Shown piece by piece: positions 44,907 through 52,649 of a stretch of 64,000 bases of DNA; position 1 is the first letter of the stretch, and each line of letters starts with the position of its first letter. The position numbers and the translations under genes are program-made. Origin of the DNA: Mycobacterium syngnathidarum (lineage in GTDB: Bacteria; Actinomycetota; Actinomycetes; Mycobacteriales; Mycobacteriaceae); the NCBI RefSeq assembly GCF_001942625.1, contig NZ_MLCL01000079.1:124001-188000 (forward strand), in the 5' to 3' direction. The notes under the pieces were generated by a model, which saw only the letters and a program-made list of their open reading frames with translations, was not told the DNA's origin and did no database searches.

Positions 44907-45542
44907 ATGGACCTGCAAGTCCAGAAACTGACCGCGAAGGGCGAGGCCACCCGGCGCCGCATCATCGAGGGCGCGACCACGGTGATCCGGAGCAACGGCG
45001 TGGCTGCCACCACGCTCGACGACATCCGCGCCCACACCCAGACCTCCAAGAGCCAGCTGTTCCACTACTTCCCCGACGGCAAGGACCAACTGCTGCTGGC
45101 CGTGGCCGAACGCGAGGCCCAGATGGTGCTGGAAGATCAACAGCCCTACCTGGGCGAGCTGACCTCATGGGCGGCTTGGCAGCGCTGGCGCGACGCCGTG
45201 GTGGATCGGTACCGACGCCAAGGGCAGAGCTGCCCGCTGAGCCTGCTGATGTCGGAGATCGGGCGGAGCACTCCGGGCGCCCAGGCGGTCACCAAAGCCT
45301 TGCTGAGGCAATGGCATGACGAGATCTCCGACGGCATCCGCCATATGCAGGCGCAGGGCAAGATGGCCGCCGATCTGGATGCCGACCGCGTGGGCGCGGC
45401 GCTCCTGGCCGGCATCCAGGGCGGGGTCAGTGTCATGCTGGCCTCCGGCGACCTCAGTTACCTGGAGTCCGCCTTGGATGTCGGGATCGCGATGCTGCGC
45501 CGCGGTCAGCCGCCCAGCGCCGCATCCAGCCGGGCGAGATAG
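44907..45542 (+). CDS. TetR-family regulator of the adjacent SDR
   Basis: A 211-residue regulator. The HTH occupies about residues 12-60: ATRRRIIEGATTVIRSNGVA, TTLDDIRAHTQTSKSQLFHYF. The ligand domain contains CPLSLLMSEIGRSTPGAQ, like the LmrA/YxaF-type C-terminal domain. It overlaps the convergent WS/DGAT-like gene by 37 bp at its 3' end. Twin palindromes between it and the SDR gene make auto- and cross-regulation very likely. Confidence 0.87.
   Translation: MDLQVQKLTAKGEATRRRIIEGATTVIRSNGVAATTLDDIRAHTQTSKSQLFHYFPDGKDQLLLAVAEREAQMVLEDQQPYLGELTSWAAWQRWRDAVVDRYRRQGQSCPLSLLMSEIGRSTPGAQAVTKALLRQWHDEISDGIRHMQAQGKMAADLDADRVGAALLAGIQGGVSVMLASGDLSYLESALDVGIAMLRRGQPPSAASSRAR
44908..44923. promoter_or_regulatory. 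Operator 2 (TGGACCTGCAAGTCCA) over the TetR start codon
   Basis: Same TGGAC-N6-GTCCA arms as operator 1, 34 bp away, with one internal mismatch. It begins at the second base of the TetR ATG (44907). Confidence 0.7.
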
Positions 45543-46762
45543 GCGTCGATATCGCCGAGCGCCGACTGCGCCGCATGGACGCTCACCGCGACGACGTCAC
45601 CGATGCCGTGCACCCCGTGAGTGAGCCCCATCATCGGCGACAGCGACGGGTAGCCGGCCGTGACCGCCACCGGGGCGGTGCCGAATCGCAGGTCTGCCGC
45701 ACCCCGGTTGACGCTGGACACCACGGTGTTGCCGGTAACCATCGGTGCCCGCACCGTGGGATCGAATTGTGCTACACCCCAACGCAACAGCGGTGCCGGA
45801 GTGGCAGCGAATGCCCGGCTGGATGCGACCATCGCGGGGTGCGCCGCCCGCCTGCGCCGGTCGGCGAAGTCCGCCTCGATACGCGTGATGCGTTCGGGTA
45901 CCGCCAGTTCCGGGTACAGCCCGATACCGACGTTGCCGAAGTGGTTGTGCGCCAGCCGTACCCCCGGCTTGGCCATCGGCACCTCGGCTCCGAGGGCAGC
46001 CGTGTCGTCGCCGTACTGGCGTAGGTGATCGGCCAGTGCCGAGGAAATGGCGGCCAGCACTCCGACTGTCACGGTCGGGCCCGGAAGCTGCGCGCGGCGG
46101 CGAACGATGGTGCGCACCCATCGGTCCCCGGCCGGCTCGGCATTGCTGCGCAGCACGGGCCGCGACGGGGCCTGAGGCGGTACCGTGCCCAATTCGGTGT
46201 CGCGCATCAACTCCCGGTGGGTCCGCGAAGCCGCCACGGCACGCCAGGGCAGGCGCGCGGCCGCGAAGCGTTGCGATGGCACGGGCGGGATCTCCTCGGA
46301 GCGGCCGAACAACCAGGCGGCCAGCGCCGAGGCGCGGGTGCCGTCGGCGAGCGCATGAGAGATCTGCAGCACCGCGACGGTGCCGGCAGCGGCGCTGGCA
46401 CCGGGAACACCGTGGACACAGGAGAACACGTGCAGGCGCCAGGTCGCGATGGTGGCGTCGAGCTGGTCCTCGGCCAGCTTCGCGACGATGTCCAGGCATT
46501 CGTTCCACTGCAGTTCGTCGTCGCGTCTGACGAACTGGTCGCTCTCCACCGCCCGCGGCACCCAGGCCGGATACGTCGGCCGGCAGTCGTCGCGGATACA
46601 CATGGCCAGATCCGCACAACGCCGCGCGCGCTGAAGGATCCCGGACACCGCAGCCCCCGGATCGTCGGGCACACCGTCGAATCCGTACAGCAGGAACTGA
46701 TCGTTGGGTAGTTTGGCCGACATCCACCAGTTCTGAGCGTCGATCGCGGCCATCCGGCGCAC
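45506..46762 (-). CDS. WS/DGAT (DUF1298)-like acyltransferase
   Basis: A 418-residue protein of the wax-ester-synthase/diacylglycerol-acyltransferase superfamily. The catalytic HHxxxDG is degenerate: VAVLQISHALADGTRASAL keeps the second His and DG but has Ser for the first His. HNHFGNVGIGLYPELAV resembles the C-terminal ND-type motif region, and TGNTVVSSVNRG ends the fold. Activity in triacylglycerol synthesis is therefore uncertain. Start GTG 46762 (ATG 46753 alternative), four bases after ephC, so likely one transcript with it. Confidence 0.75.
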   Translation of the reverse strand: MRRMAAIDAQNWWMSAKLPNDQFLLYGFDGVPDDPGAAVSGILQRARRCADLAMCIRDDCRPTYPAWVPRAVESDQFVRRDDELQWNECLDIVAKLAEDQLDATIATWRLHVFSCVHGVPGASAAAGTVAVLQISHALADGTRASALAAWLFGRSEEIPPVPSQRFAAARLPWRAVAASRTHRELMRDTELGTVPPQAPSRPVLRSNAEPAGDRWVRTIVRRRAQLPGPTVTVGVLAAISSALADHLRQYGDDTAALGAEVPMAKPGVRLAHNHFGNVGIGLYPELAVPERITRIEADFADRRRRAAHPAMVASSRAFAATPAPLLRWGVAQFDPTVRAPMVTGNTVVSSVNRGAADLRFGTAPVAVTAGYPSLSPMMGLTHGVHGIGDVVAVSVHAAQSALGDIDAYLARLDAALGG

Positions 46763-46765
46763 CGG

Positions 46766-47677
46766 TCAGTCCCTCCCGGGGCTGCCGATGAAATCGACGA
46801 TGCGCTGCGCCACCATGTCGGGCTGATCGAGTTGTAGGAAGTGACCGGCGGATTCGACGGTGTGGGCATCGCTTCCCGCCGGCAGCACCTCGCGCACCCA
46901 CCGGATGTAATCCGGTGCGGCACAGCCATCATCGGTACCGTGCAGGTACAGCGACGGCAGTACCGGCGGCAGCAACCAGTGGTTGTGCAGTTCGGCGTAC
47001 TGTGCCGGCGGCTTGCTCATGCGGACGGTGGCCCGGTAGTAGCCCAGCGCAGCGCGCCACCGGTCTGGCGCACCGATCGCGGCGTCGACGTGGCGGGCGT
47101 CCTCGGCCGCGTCGTATCCCGGTGACCACGTCTTCCACAGCCGAGGCACCACCCAGGAGGCGGAACGCTCGGGCAGCCAGGGCAATTGGAAGTACATCAT
47201 GTACCAGCTGCGCAAGGCCTGACGCGGCAGTTGGGCCAACAGCTTCCGGGCATCGGGCACCCGGCCCAACGGCTGAAACGATGCCATCGGCGGCACCGAC
47301 ATGATCACGGCCTTCTTGAACGGGTTGTCCTGCAGGGCAGCCACTCCCGAGGCCGCCATCGCACCCCAGTCGTGGCCGATGATGACATCGTGACCGGTCG
47401 GGCCGACGGCTTGCAGCAATCGCAGCGCATCGTCCATCAGGGCGCCGACGTGATAACTGCCGTCGGTCGGTACCGAGGAGGGCACGTACCCGCGCATGAA
47501 GGGCGCCACCACTTTCCACCCGGCCCCCGCCAGAGCCGGCGCCACTTTGCGCCAGCCATAGGCGGTGTCGGGAAAGCCGTGTAGGCACAACGCAACCGGG
47601 CCATCTTCGGGCCCCCACGCCAATGCCCGCAGTTGCACCGCGGGAGTGGCGACATCGATCCAGCGTGGCTCGGTCAC
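46766..47677 (-). CDS. ephC: Epoxide hydrolase, EphC-like
   Basis: A 303-residue alpha/beta hydrolase. ALCLHGFPDTAYGWRKVAP holds the HGxP oxyanion motif; VIIGHDWGAMAA has Asp as nucleophile (about residue 102), as in epoxide hydrolases; LYHGTDDGCAA-type Asp region and ESAGHFLQLDQP provide acid and His. Ring-opening Tyr candidates are in SWYMMYFQLPW. Gene order before bpoB matches Rv1124. GTG 47677 overlaps the preceding Mce-associated gene by 4 bp. Confidence 0.87.
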   Translation of the reverse strand: MTEPRWIDVATPAVQLRALAWGPEDGPVALCLHGFPDTAYGWRKVAPALAGAGWKVVAPFMRGYVPSSVPTDGSYHVGALMDDALRLLQAVGPTGHDVIIGHDWGAMAASGVAALQDNPFKKAVIMSVPPMASFQPLGRVPDARKLLAQLPRQALRSWYMMYFQLPWLPERSASWVVPRLWKTWSPGYDAAEDARHVDAAIGAPDRWRAALGYYRATVRMSKPPAQYAELHNHWLLPPVLPSLYLHGTDDGCAAPDYIRWVREVLPAGSDAHTVESAGHFLQLDQPDMVAQRIVDFIGSPGRD

Positions 47678-48480
47678 ATCGGCACCGGCTCGTACTTGGA
47701 CATCAGCCAGCGGTCATCGACCTTGACCATGGTGGCCCGCGCAACAGACACGGTCTTCTGCGGCATTTCCCGCCCGACTTGGACGCTCTGGTCGACGAAC
47801 AACACCAATTCGGCGCTGTCAGGCTGTGCGCTCACCACCCCTGCGCGCAAGACGTCGGCTACCGCGGCGATCTGCTGAGCATGCGCCGCCGGGATCACGT
47901 CGTTGATCATCACCGAATATTTGCCGAGGAACTCCCCCGTCATCCGGTCACGGGCTGCGCCGAGCTGCTGCTCGACCGTCTCGGTCTCATACGACAGCAT
48001 CTGGGCAGTGATCTCTTTGGCCGCCTGAACCGATTCGTCACGGGCGGTGTCGCTTTGATCCTGCGCCACGATCAGCCACCGCAGAACCCCGCAGGTCACC
48101 GCCAGCACCAACGCGATGGCGGCCAACACCACCGGCAAGCTGACCCGTGACCGTGTGCGTGGGGCTTCAGCTTCGTCGGCTTCGTCGCTGGGTTCGACCG
48201 TGCCGGCGCCTGTCTCGGTATCGGTGTCGGTATCGATGTCGGAGGCATCCGACTCAGAAGCATCCGACTCAGAGACATCCGGCTCAGAGACATCGCTGGC
48301 GGCCGCGTCGGCCATGTCCTCGGCCACCACGTCGCCCTCCGCTGCTGCTGCGGCTTCTACCGGCTCGGCGGCGTTCTGGTTTTCGGCAACCTCCGGCTCA
48401 GAGCTTGCCTGCTCGGGTTCGACTGAACCCGCCGCGGCCTTGCGACGCCCGCCCGGCGGCATCTTGTGCCGGCCGCTCAC
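47674..48480 (-). CDS. Mce-associated membrane protein, second of a pair
   Basis: A 268-residue protein. A long acidic N-terminal region (about 1-110, repeats of SDVSEPD/SESDASE and DTDTDTETG) is followed by one membrane helix (SLPVVLAAIALVLAVTCGVL) and an extracytoplasmic SnoaL/NTF2-like domain (AAKEITAQMLSYETETVEQQ, GEFLGKYSVMINDVIPAAHAQQI). This is the layout of Mas proteins such as Rv1362c/Rv1363c that accompany Mce lipid importers. No mce genes are nearby. GTG 48480 overlaps the partner gene by 4 bp. Confidence 0.83.
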   Translation of the reverse strand: MSGRHKMPPGGRRKAAAGSVEPEQASSEPEVAENQNAAEPVEAAAAAEGDVVAEDMADAAASDVSEPDVSESDASESDASDIDTDTDTETGAGTVEPSDEADEAEAPRTRSRVSLPVVLAAIALVLAVTCGVLRWLIVAQDQSDTARDESVQAAKEITAQMLSYETETVEQQLGAARDRMTGEFLGKYSVMINDVIPAAHAQQIAAVADVLRAGVVSAQPDSAELVLFVDQSVQVGREMPQKTVSVARATMVKVDDRWLMSKYEPVPM

Positions 48481-49148
48481 TGGATGAACTCCACGTTCGA
48501 CACCTTTGCCTTACCTTCGATGTCCTGCACCGTCACCACCATTCGCCACACCTGGGGCTTCTGTTCGGGCACACCCGCATTCGTCGACCGAACGGTCACC
48601 GACACGAGGACATTCGCCTTGTCGTCGGAGTAGGACTCCAGCCCCGATGACGTCACCGTTCCCGTCGACTTCGACTTGATCTGCTTGACCACCTCCAGGA
48701 ACGACTTCGAGCGCCGCTCGAAGTCGTCGTAGAACCGTCCCGTCGAGATGTCGAGCACTCGCTGGATGTCGTCTTCGGCGTGCTCCCAATCGATACTGGT
48801 GAGGTTCGTCGCGCCCAGCCGCGCGGTGTCCACGAACATCGCACGTCGCTGCTGCTCCTGATGGACCTGGTAGTAGCCGTAACCCAGCCAACCGGTCAAC
48901 GCCAGGAGCGCGACGACGAGCACCCCTCCGACGATGCCCGCGGAAGCAGAACGCAGGAAACCACCCCGCTTGGGTGCCGCGTCGTCAGCTTCCGTCGCGG
49001 GTTCGGTGCCCTCAACCTGCGGTTCGACGGCCTCGGTCGACTCGTTTTCTGCCTCGGATTCCGGAACTGCGGGTTCGGGGGCGGACTGGCTCGACTCCTC
49101 GGTCTCGGTCGGCTCGACCGGCTCGGTGTCGGCGCTGTCGTCTGCCAT
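48477..49148 (-). CDS. Mce-associated membrane protein, first of a pair
   Basis: A 223-residue protein with the same plan: acidic N-terminus (about 1-65, Glu/Thr/Pro-rich), one membrane helix (AGIVGGVLVVALLALTGWLGYGY) and an outer domain (TNLTSIDWEHAEDDIQRVLD, STGRFYDDFERRSKSFLEVV, YSDDKANVLVSVTVRS). Orphaned Mce-associated proteins like LucB/Rv1362c-type partners can support Mce transporters in trans. It heads a tightly overlapping operon with the second Mas protein, EphC and the WS/DGAT-like gene. Confidence 0.83.
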   Translation of the reverse strand: MADDSADTEPVEPTETEESSQSAPEPAVPESEAENESTEAVEPQVEGTEPATEADDAAPKRGGFLRSASAGIVGGVLVVALLALTGWLGYGYYQVHQEQQRRAMFVDTARLGATNLTSIDWEHAEDDIQRVLDISTGRFYDDFERRSKSFLEVVKQIKSKSTGTVTSSGLESYSDDKANVLVSVTVRSTNAGVPEQKPQVWRMVVTVQDIEGKAKVSNVEFIQ

Positions 49149-49274
49149 ACATCTGCTCCTCGGTGGCCCTTACGTGGTGCGTGCGATGGCACGCGTGCGG
49201 TCCAAAGTACGTGGCACCGGTCACACCGTCACCAGCGGTACCGGCAGTCCCGGATAGGCCGCCGGTCCGGGTCG

Positions 49275-49934
49275 CTACGAGCTGCCAGGCTCCCGGCAGG
49301 CTGTGCGCGCCCCGACCGCACGCAGGGCAAAGTCCAACGCCGCCGCACACGCTGACTCCCAATCGCCCTCGGGAGTCAGACGTGACAACTCGTGACTGAC
49401 CACCGCGCGGATGGCCGCTGCATCCCGCTCCGGTCTGGTCAACGGAAGCGATCCGTCGTCTCGGCCGCGGCGCAGGAGACCGGCCAACGCACGTTCGCGG
49501 TCCAAGCGCCACTGTTCCTGCACCGACTGGTAGCCCCTGGCCGCACGGACCTCCTCCGAATCCAGAACAATCGCGCGCCCACGCAGCCGCGCATCGCGCA
49601 TCACGTCGAACGACACCCTGATCCAGCGCGCCAGCAGTTCGGCGGGAGCACCGTCCTGGTCGGCGGCGATCTGGTCGAGCCGACGGCCCAGCGACTTGCC
49701 CGAACTCGCCTGCATGGCCAGGAACAAGGCATCCTTGGATTCGAAATGGCGATAAAACGCCCGGGTGGACAACCCGGCCCGAGCCAGCACCGCCGCTATC
49801 GGCACCGCACCATCGTGGGGCTCGGACAGGCAGGTGAAGGCGGCTTTGATGATCGCGTGGCGTTCCGCTGCCATCACGTCGTTCGCCTCGGCACCTGGCT
49901 CGCTCTGCACGATTGCCGATTCTAGGAACGCCAC
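49275..49934 (-). CDS. TetR-family regulator
   Basis: About 219 residues from GTG 49934; GTG 49910 or ATG 49874 are possible. HTH: AERHAIIKAAFTCLSEPHDG, VPIAAVLARAGLSTRAFYRHF and ESKDALFLAM. The ligand domain is unremarkable (LLRRGRDDGSLPLTRPERD). It lies divergent from the bpoB-like hydrolase (start 50004) and is a candidate regulator of it. The 126-bp gap between it and the Mas operon has no gene. Confidence 0.8.
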   Translation of the reverse strand: MAFLESAIVQSEPGAEANDVMAAERHAIIKAAFTCLSEPHDGAVPIAAVLARAGLSTRAFYRHFESKDALFLAMQASSGKSLGRRLDQIAADQDGAPAELLARWIRVSFDVMRDARLRGRAIVLDSEEVRAARGYQSVQEQWRLDRERALAGLLRRGRDDGSLPLTRPERDAAAIRAVVSHELSRLTPEGDWESACAAALDFALRAVGARTACREPGSS

Positions 49935-50003
49935 GCCGCGCGGGTCGCAGATGTGGCGAAAACCCACCTGGGTAACGTGACCTCCCGGGGCCTGCCGAGA
50001 GGA

Positions 50004-50882
50004 ATGTCCGTGAGCACCGGGAAAACCGAGCACAGCGAGTCACGCACCGTCACGTTCCGGGGAGTCGATGACCTGAACCTGGTCGGCGACGAGTGGAACC
50101 GAGACGCCGCGTCCGCTGCCGACCGTCCCACCGTCCTGCTACTGCACGGCGGCGGACAGAACCGGTACTCCTGGAAGAACACCGGGCAGATCCTGGCCGA
50201 TCGCGGTTTGCACGTGATCGCGCTCGACGCACGAGGTCACGGCGACAGCGACCGCTCGCCGAGCGCGAACTATTCGGTGGAGGCGCTCTCCGCTGACGTG
50301 CAGCAGGTGCTGTACCAGCTCGGACGCCCGGCGGTGCTGATCGGGGCCAGCATGGGTGGGCTGACCAGCATCCTGGCCGCCCATGAGGCCGGCCCGGAAC
50401 TGGTCACCAAGCTGATCCTGGTCGACGTGGTGCCGCGGTTCGAGAAGAGCGGTAGCGCCCGCATTCGCGATTTCATGTTCACCAACGTCGATGGCTTCGA
50501 CTCCCTTGAAGCGGCGGCCGAGGCCGTTGCGGCCTACCTGCCCTACCGCACGAAGCCGCGCAGCCCGGAGGGCCTGCAGAAGAACCTGCGGCTGCGCGAC
50601 GGGCGCTGGTACTGGCACTGGGATCCGGCCTTCCTCACCAAACCCGAGGACGACCCGTTCGTGCGGGTGGAGAAGCTCGAACACGCCGCGATGGCGCTGA
50701 CCATTCCGATCCTGCTGATCCGCGGCAAGCTGTCCGATGTGGTCAGCCCCCAAGGGGTGCAGGACTTCCTGGAGAAGGTGCCCGCCGCCGAGTTCGTCGA
50801 GCTGTCCGATGCGGGGCACACTGCCGCCGGCGATGACAACGACGCGTTCTCCGAGGTCGTCGTGGAGTTCGTCGCGCGGTGA
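50004..50882 (+). CDS. Alpha/beta hydrolase, BpoB-like
   Basis: A 292-residue hydrolase: TVLLLHGGGQNRYSWKNTG, LDARGHGDSDR, nucleophile elbow VLIGASMGGLTSILAA (Ser), LVDVVPRFEKSG, acid in RGKLSDVVSP and His in SDAGHTAAGDD. This is the bromoperoxidase/epoxide-hydrolase-like group annotated bpoB (Rv1123c) next to ephC; true substrates are unknown. ATG 50004 or GTG 50010, the latter having better spacing from GAGAGG. Confidence 0.83.
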   Translation: MSVSTGKTEHSESRTVTFRGVDDLNLVGDEWNRDAASAADRPTVLLLHGGGQNRYSWKNTGQILADRGLHVIALDARGHGDSDRSPSANYSVEALSADVQQVLYQLGRPAVLIGASMGGLTSILAAHEAGPELVTKLILVDVVPRFEKSGSARIRDFMFTNVDGFDSLEAAAEAVAAYLPYRTKPRSPEGLQKNLRLRDGRWYWHWDPAFLTKPEDDPFVRVEKLEHAAMALTIPILLIRGKLSDVVSPQGVQDFLEKVPAAEFVELSDAGHTAAGDDNDAFSEVVVEFVAR

Positions 50883-51067
50883 ACGCCGAGCGTGACGCTG
50901 TCGGCTTCAGCTTTCTGCGCGAACCCGAGCTGCCCGCGACGGCCCAGACGGTGCCCAATCTGCGCGACGACAAGCTCACCGCGGTAACCGGTCTGGGCTC
51001 AGGCGGCGCGGCCCGTGTCTGTCTGCTACGGCATCTTCCTACGCCGACACCCCGGACCGGGTACTGA
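50879..51067 (+). CDS. Small ORF or gene remnant coupled to bpoB
   Basis: GTG 50879 overlaps the bpoB stop by 4 bp and encodes 62 residues (NAERDAVGFSFLREPELPAT, then AQTVPNLRDDKLTAV, ending TPTPRTGY). The first 45 codons have the GC-rich third positions of real genes, but the tail loses this. It may be a truncated gene. No family recognised. Confidence 0.3.
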   Translation: MNAERDAVGFSFLREPELPATAQTVPNLRDDKLTAVTGLGSGGAARVCLLRHLPTPTPRTGY

Positions 51068-51092
51068 CCGAGGGCTGACCAACCATGCCGGC

Positions 51093-51263
51093 CTATCGTG
51101 CTTGCTCGGCCCCTTCGGCTTCGGCCAACCGCCGGTGGAGCCGCTCCCGGATGTCCTGCGGGGTGTAGGCATTGCGGCGGCGTTGGTCCCGCGCCACTAT
51201 GACGCCGCCGGCGACAACCCCCGCGACACCGGCCAGCCCTATCCACTTCCAGATGCTGCGCAT
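51093..51263 (-). CDS. Small single-helix membrane protein
   Basis: A 56-residue protein from ATG 51263: MRSIWKWIGLAGVAGVVAGG, a single membrane helix, then a cytosolic charged helix (VARDQRRRNAYTPQDIRERL, RRLAEAEGAEQ). Similar small proteins occur in other mycobacteria (recalled); function unknown. It faces the papain-like gene with a 26-bp gap. Confidence 0.75.
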   Translation of the reverse strand: MRSIWKWIGLAGVAGVVAGGVIVARDQRRRNAYTPQDIRERLHRRLAEAEGAEQAR

Positions 51264-51289
51264 GCTCTCAGTGTGCCTAAGCTTCGCTT

Positions 51290-51985
51290 GTGAAAGCGAA
51301 CACGGTGGCTCTGACCAAGGCACTGGAGGAAACTCGGACGGGCGACATCTGGCTGTTCCGCGGTGGCTCGGGGCCGGACCGCGCAATCCAGACCCTGACC
51401 AACAGCCCGGTCAACCATGTCGGGATGACGGTCGCGATCGACGACCTGCCGCCGCTGATCTGGCACGCCGAGCTCGGCGACAAGCTGCTCGACATCTGGA
51501 CTGCCACCAACCATCGCGGAGTGCAGCTCAACGATGCCCGCCAAGCCGTCGAGCGCTGGGCGCACAACTACGGGCAGCGCTGCTGGTTACGCCAGCTCAC
51601 CCCGTTCGCATCTCGCGAGCAGGAGGACCAGCTGCTCAAAGTGATCGCCCGGATGAACGGCACCGCCTTTCCCACCACGGCGCGACTGACCGGACGCTGG
51701 CTGCGCGGCCGGGTACCGGTCATCAGTGACTTCACCCGGGGAATTCCATTTGTGCACAACAAGGTTCGTGAGTCCGCCGAACGCAAGAAGTCTCGCACCC
51801 GGCAGGTCGGGCTGGAAACCGCCTACTGCGCGGAGACGGTGGCCATCACTTACGAGGAGATGGGTTTGCTGTCCACCGAGAAGCACTACAACTGGTTCGA
51901 TCCGGGCTCGTTCTGGAGCGGTGACCAGCTGCCGCTGGCCAGCGGCTACCGATTGGGCGACGAGATCTCCGTGATCGTCGACTGA
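51290..51985 (+). CDS. Permuted NlpC/P60 (YiiX/YaeF-like) papain-fold protein
   Basis: A 231-residue protein. TGDIWLFRGGSGPDRAIQTL and SPVNHVGMTVAIDDL carry the N-terminal His expected of permuted NlpC/P60 enzymes; VGLETAYCAETVAITYEEMG supplies the later Cys. This order (His before Cys) is characteristic of YaeF/YiiX-type cysteine amidases or acyltransferases. No signal peptide, so cytosolic. Substrate unknown; a lipid or peptide amide is possible. GTG/ATG choice: GTG 51290 is the first plausible codon (KANTVALTKAL). Confidence 0.68.
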   Translation: MKANTVALTKALEETRTGDIWLFRGGSGPDRAIQTLTNSPVNHVGMTVAIDDLPPLIWHAELGDKLLDIWTATNHRGVQLNDARQAVERWAHNYGQRCWLRQLTPFASREQEDQLLKVIARMNGTAFPTTARLTGRWLRGRVPVISDFTRGIPFVHNKVRESAERKKSRTRQVGLETAYCAETVAITYEEMGLLSTEKHYNWFDPGSFWSGDQLPLASGYRLGDEISVIVD

Positions 51986-52086
51986 CGCGCGGGCTACGGC
52001 GAGAAACTCCGGCCGAACTCTGTCTCACGTACCGTAATCGCGGCACAATGGCCTGGTGAGCAGCACCCCAAAGGAGGGGAGCCACC

Positions 52087-52494
52087 ATGGATCGCATTGC
52101 ACGATTGGCGGCCATCGCCGTGGCCGGCGGGCTGGTCGTGGCCGGCTCAGGGGCGGCTGTCGGCCATGCGGACCCGGCTTTCGGCCCGAGTTATCAGGGC
52201 GGGAACTGCCCGGACGGACTCACATGCACCCACTGGTGCCCCGGCGATCCTCCGATACCGGGCAGCCACGTCATCACCTGGGACGCCAACATCTGCCATG
52301 ACTGGTACTGGAACTCCGAAGGCGTCGTGGACATCGCATCCAACACGATCTATCCCTGGCACGGCGTCCCGCATGAGGCTCCGCCGCCGCCCGTTCTAGG
52401 CCCACCGCCGCCGCCCGCTCCCCCGCAGCCGCTGCCTGCGGATTGCCCGCCGTGGTCGCCCATCCTGGCCCCCTCACGTTGCGGCGGGCTGTAG
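52087..52494 (+). CDS. Small exported proline-rich protein
   Basis: A 135-residue exported protein. Signal peptide RLAAIAVAGGLVVAGSGAAVGHA (cleavage about residue 29), then a compact domain with cysteines in GGNCPDGLTCTHWCPGD and NICHDWYWN, and a Pro-rich end (PPPPVLGPPPPPAPPQPLP) before a last Cys pair. Function unknown; the family is mycobacterial. AAAGGAGGGG lies 8-14 bp before the ATG, a very strong ribosome site. Confidence 0.8.
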   Translation: MDRIARLAAIAVAGGLVVAGSGAAVGHADPAFGPSYQGGNCPDGLTCTHWCPGDPPIPGSHVITWDANICHDWYWNSEGVVDIASNTIYPWHGVPHEAPPPPVLGPPPPPAPPQPLPADCPPWSPILAPSRCGGL

Positions 52495-52649
52495 CGCTCG
52501 CATTTCGACGGTCTTCCCGACCTCCGCCGAGGGCATTATGTTAATGTCCATTCTTGTACAATGCTTGTGGTATATAGCCGAGTAATCAACAAGCAGAATC
52601 ATTGTTGGGGATTTATGTGAATGTTTATTCACGAAACAAGGGGGCAACG
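52495..52649. promoter_or_regulatory. AT-rich leader before the aldehyde dehydrogenase
   Basis: The stretch about 52535-52640 (TTAATGTCCATTCTTGTACA.. ATGTTTATTCACGAAAC) is strikingly AT-rich compared with the window. It holds several TATA-like boxes (GGTATATAG) and dyad-like CTTGTACAATGCTTGT. Probably a promoter/operator of foreign origin. AAGGGGG just before ATG 52650 is the ribosome site. Confidence 0.5.
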
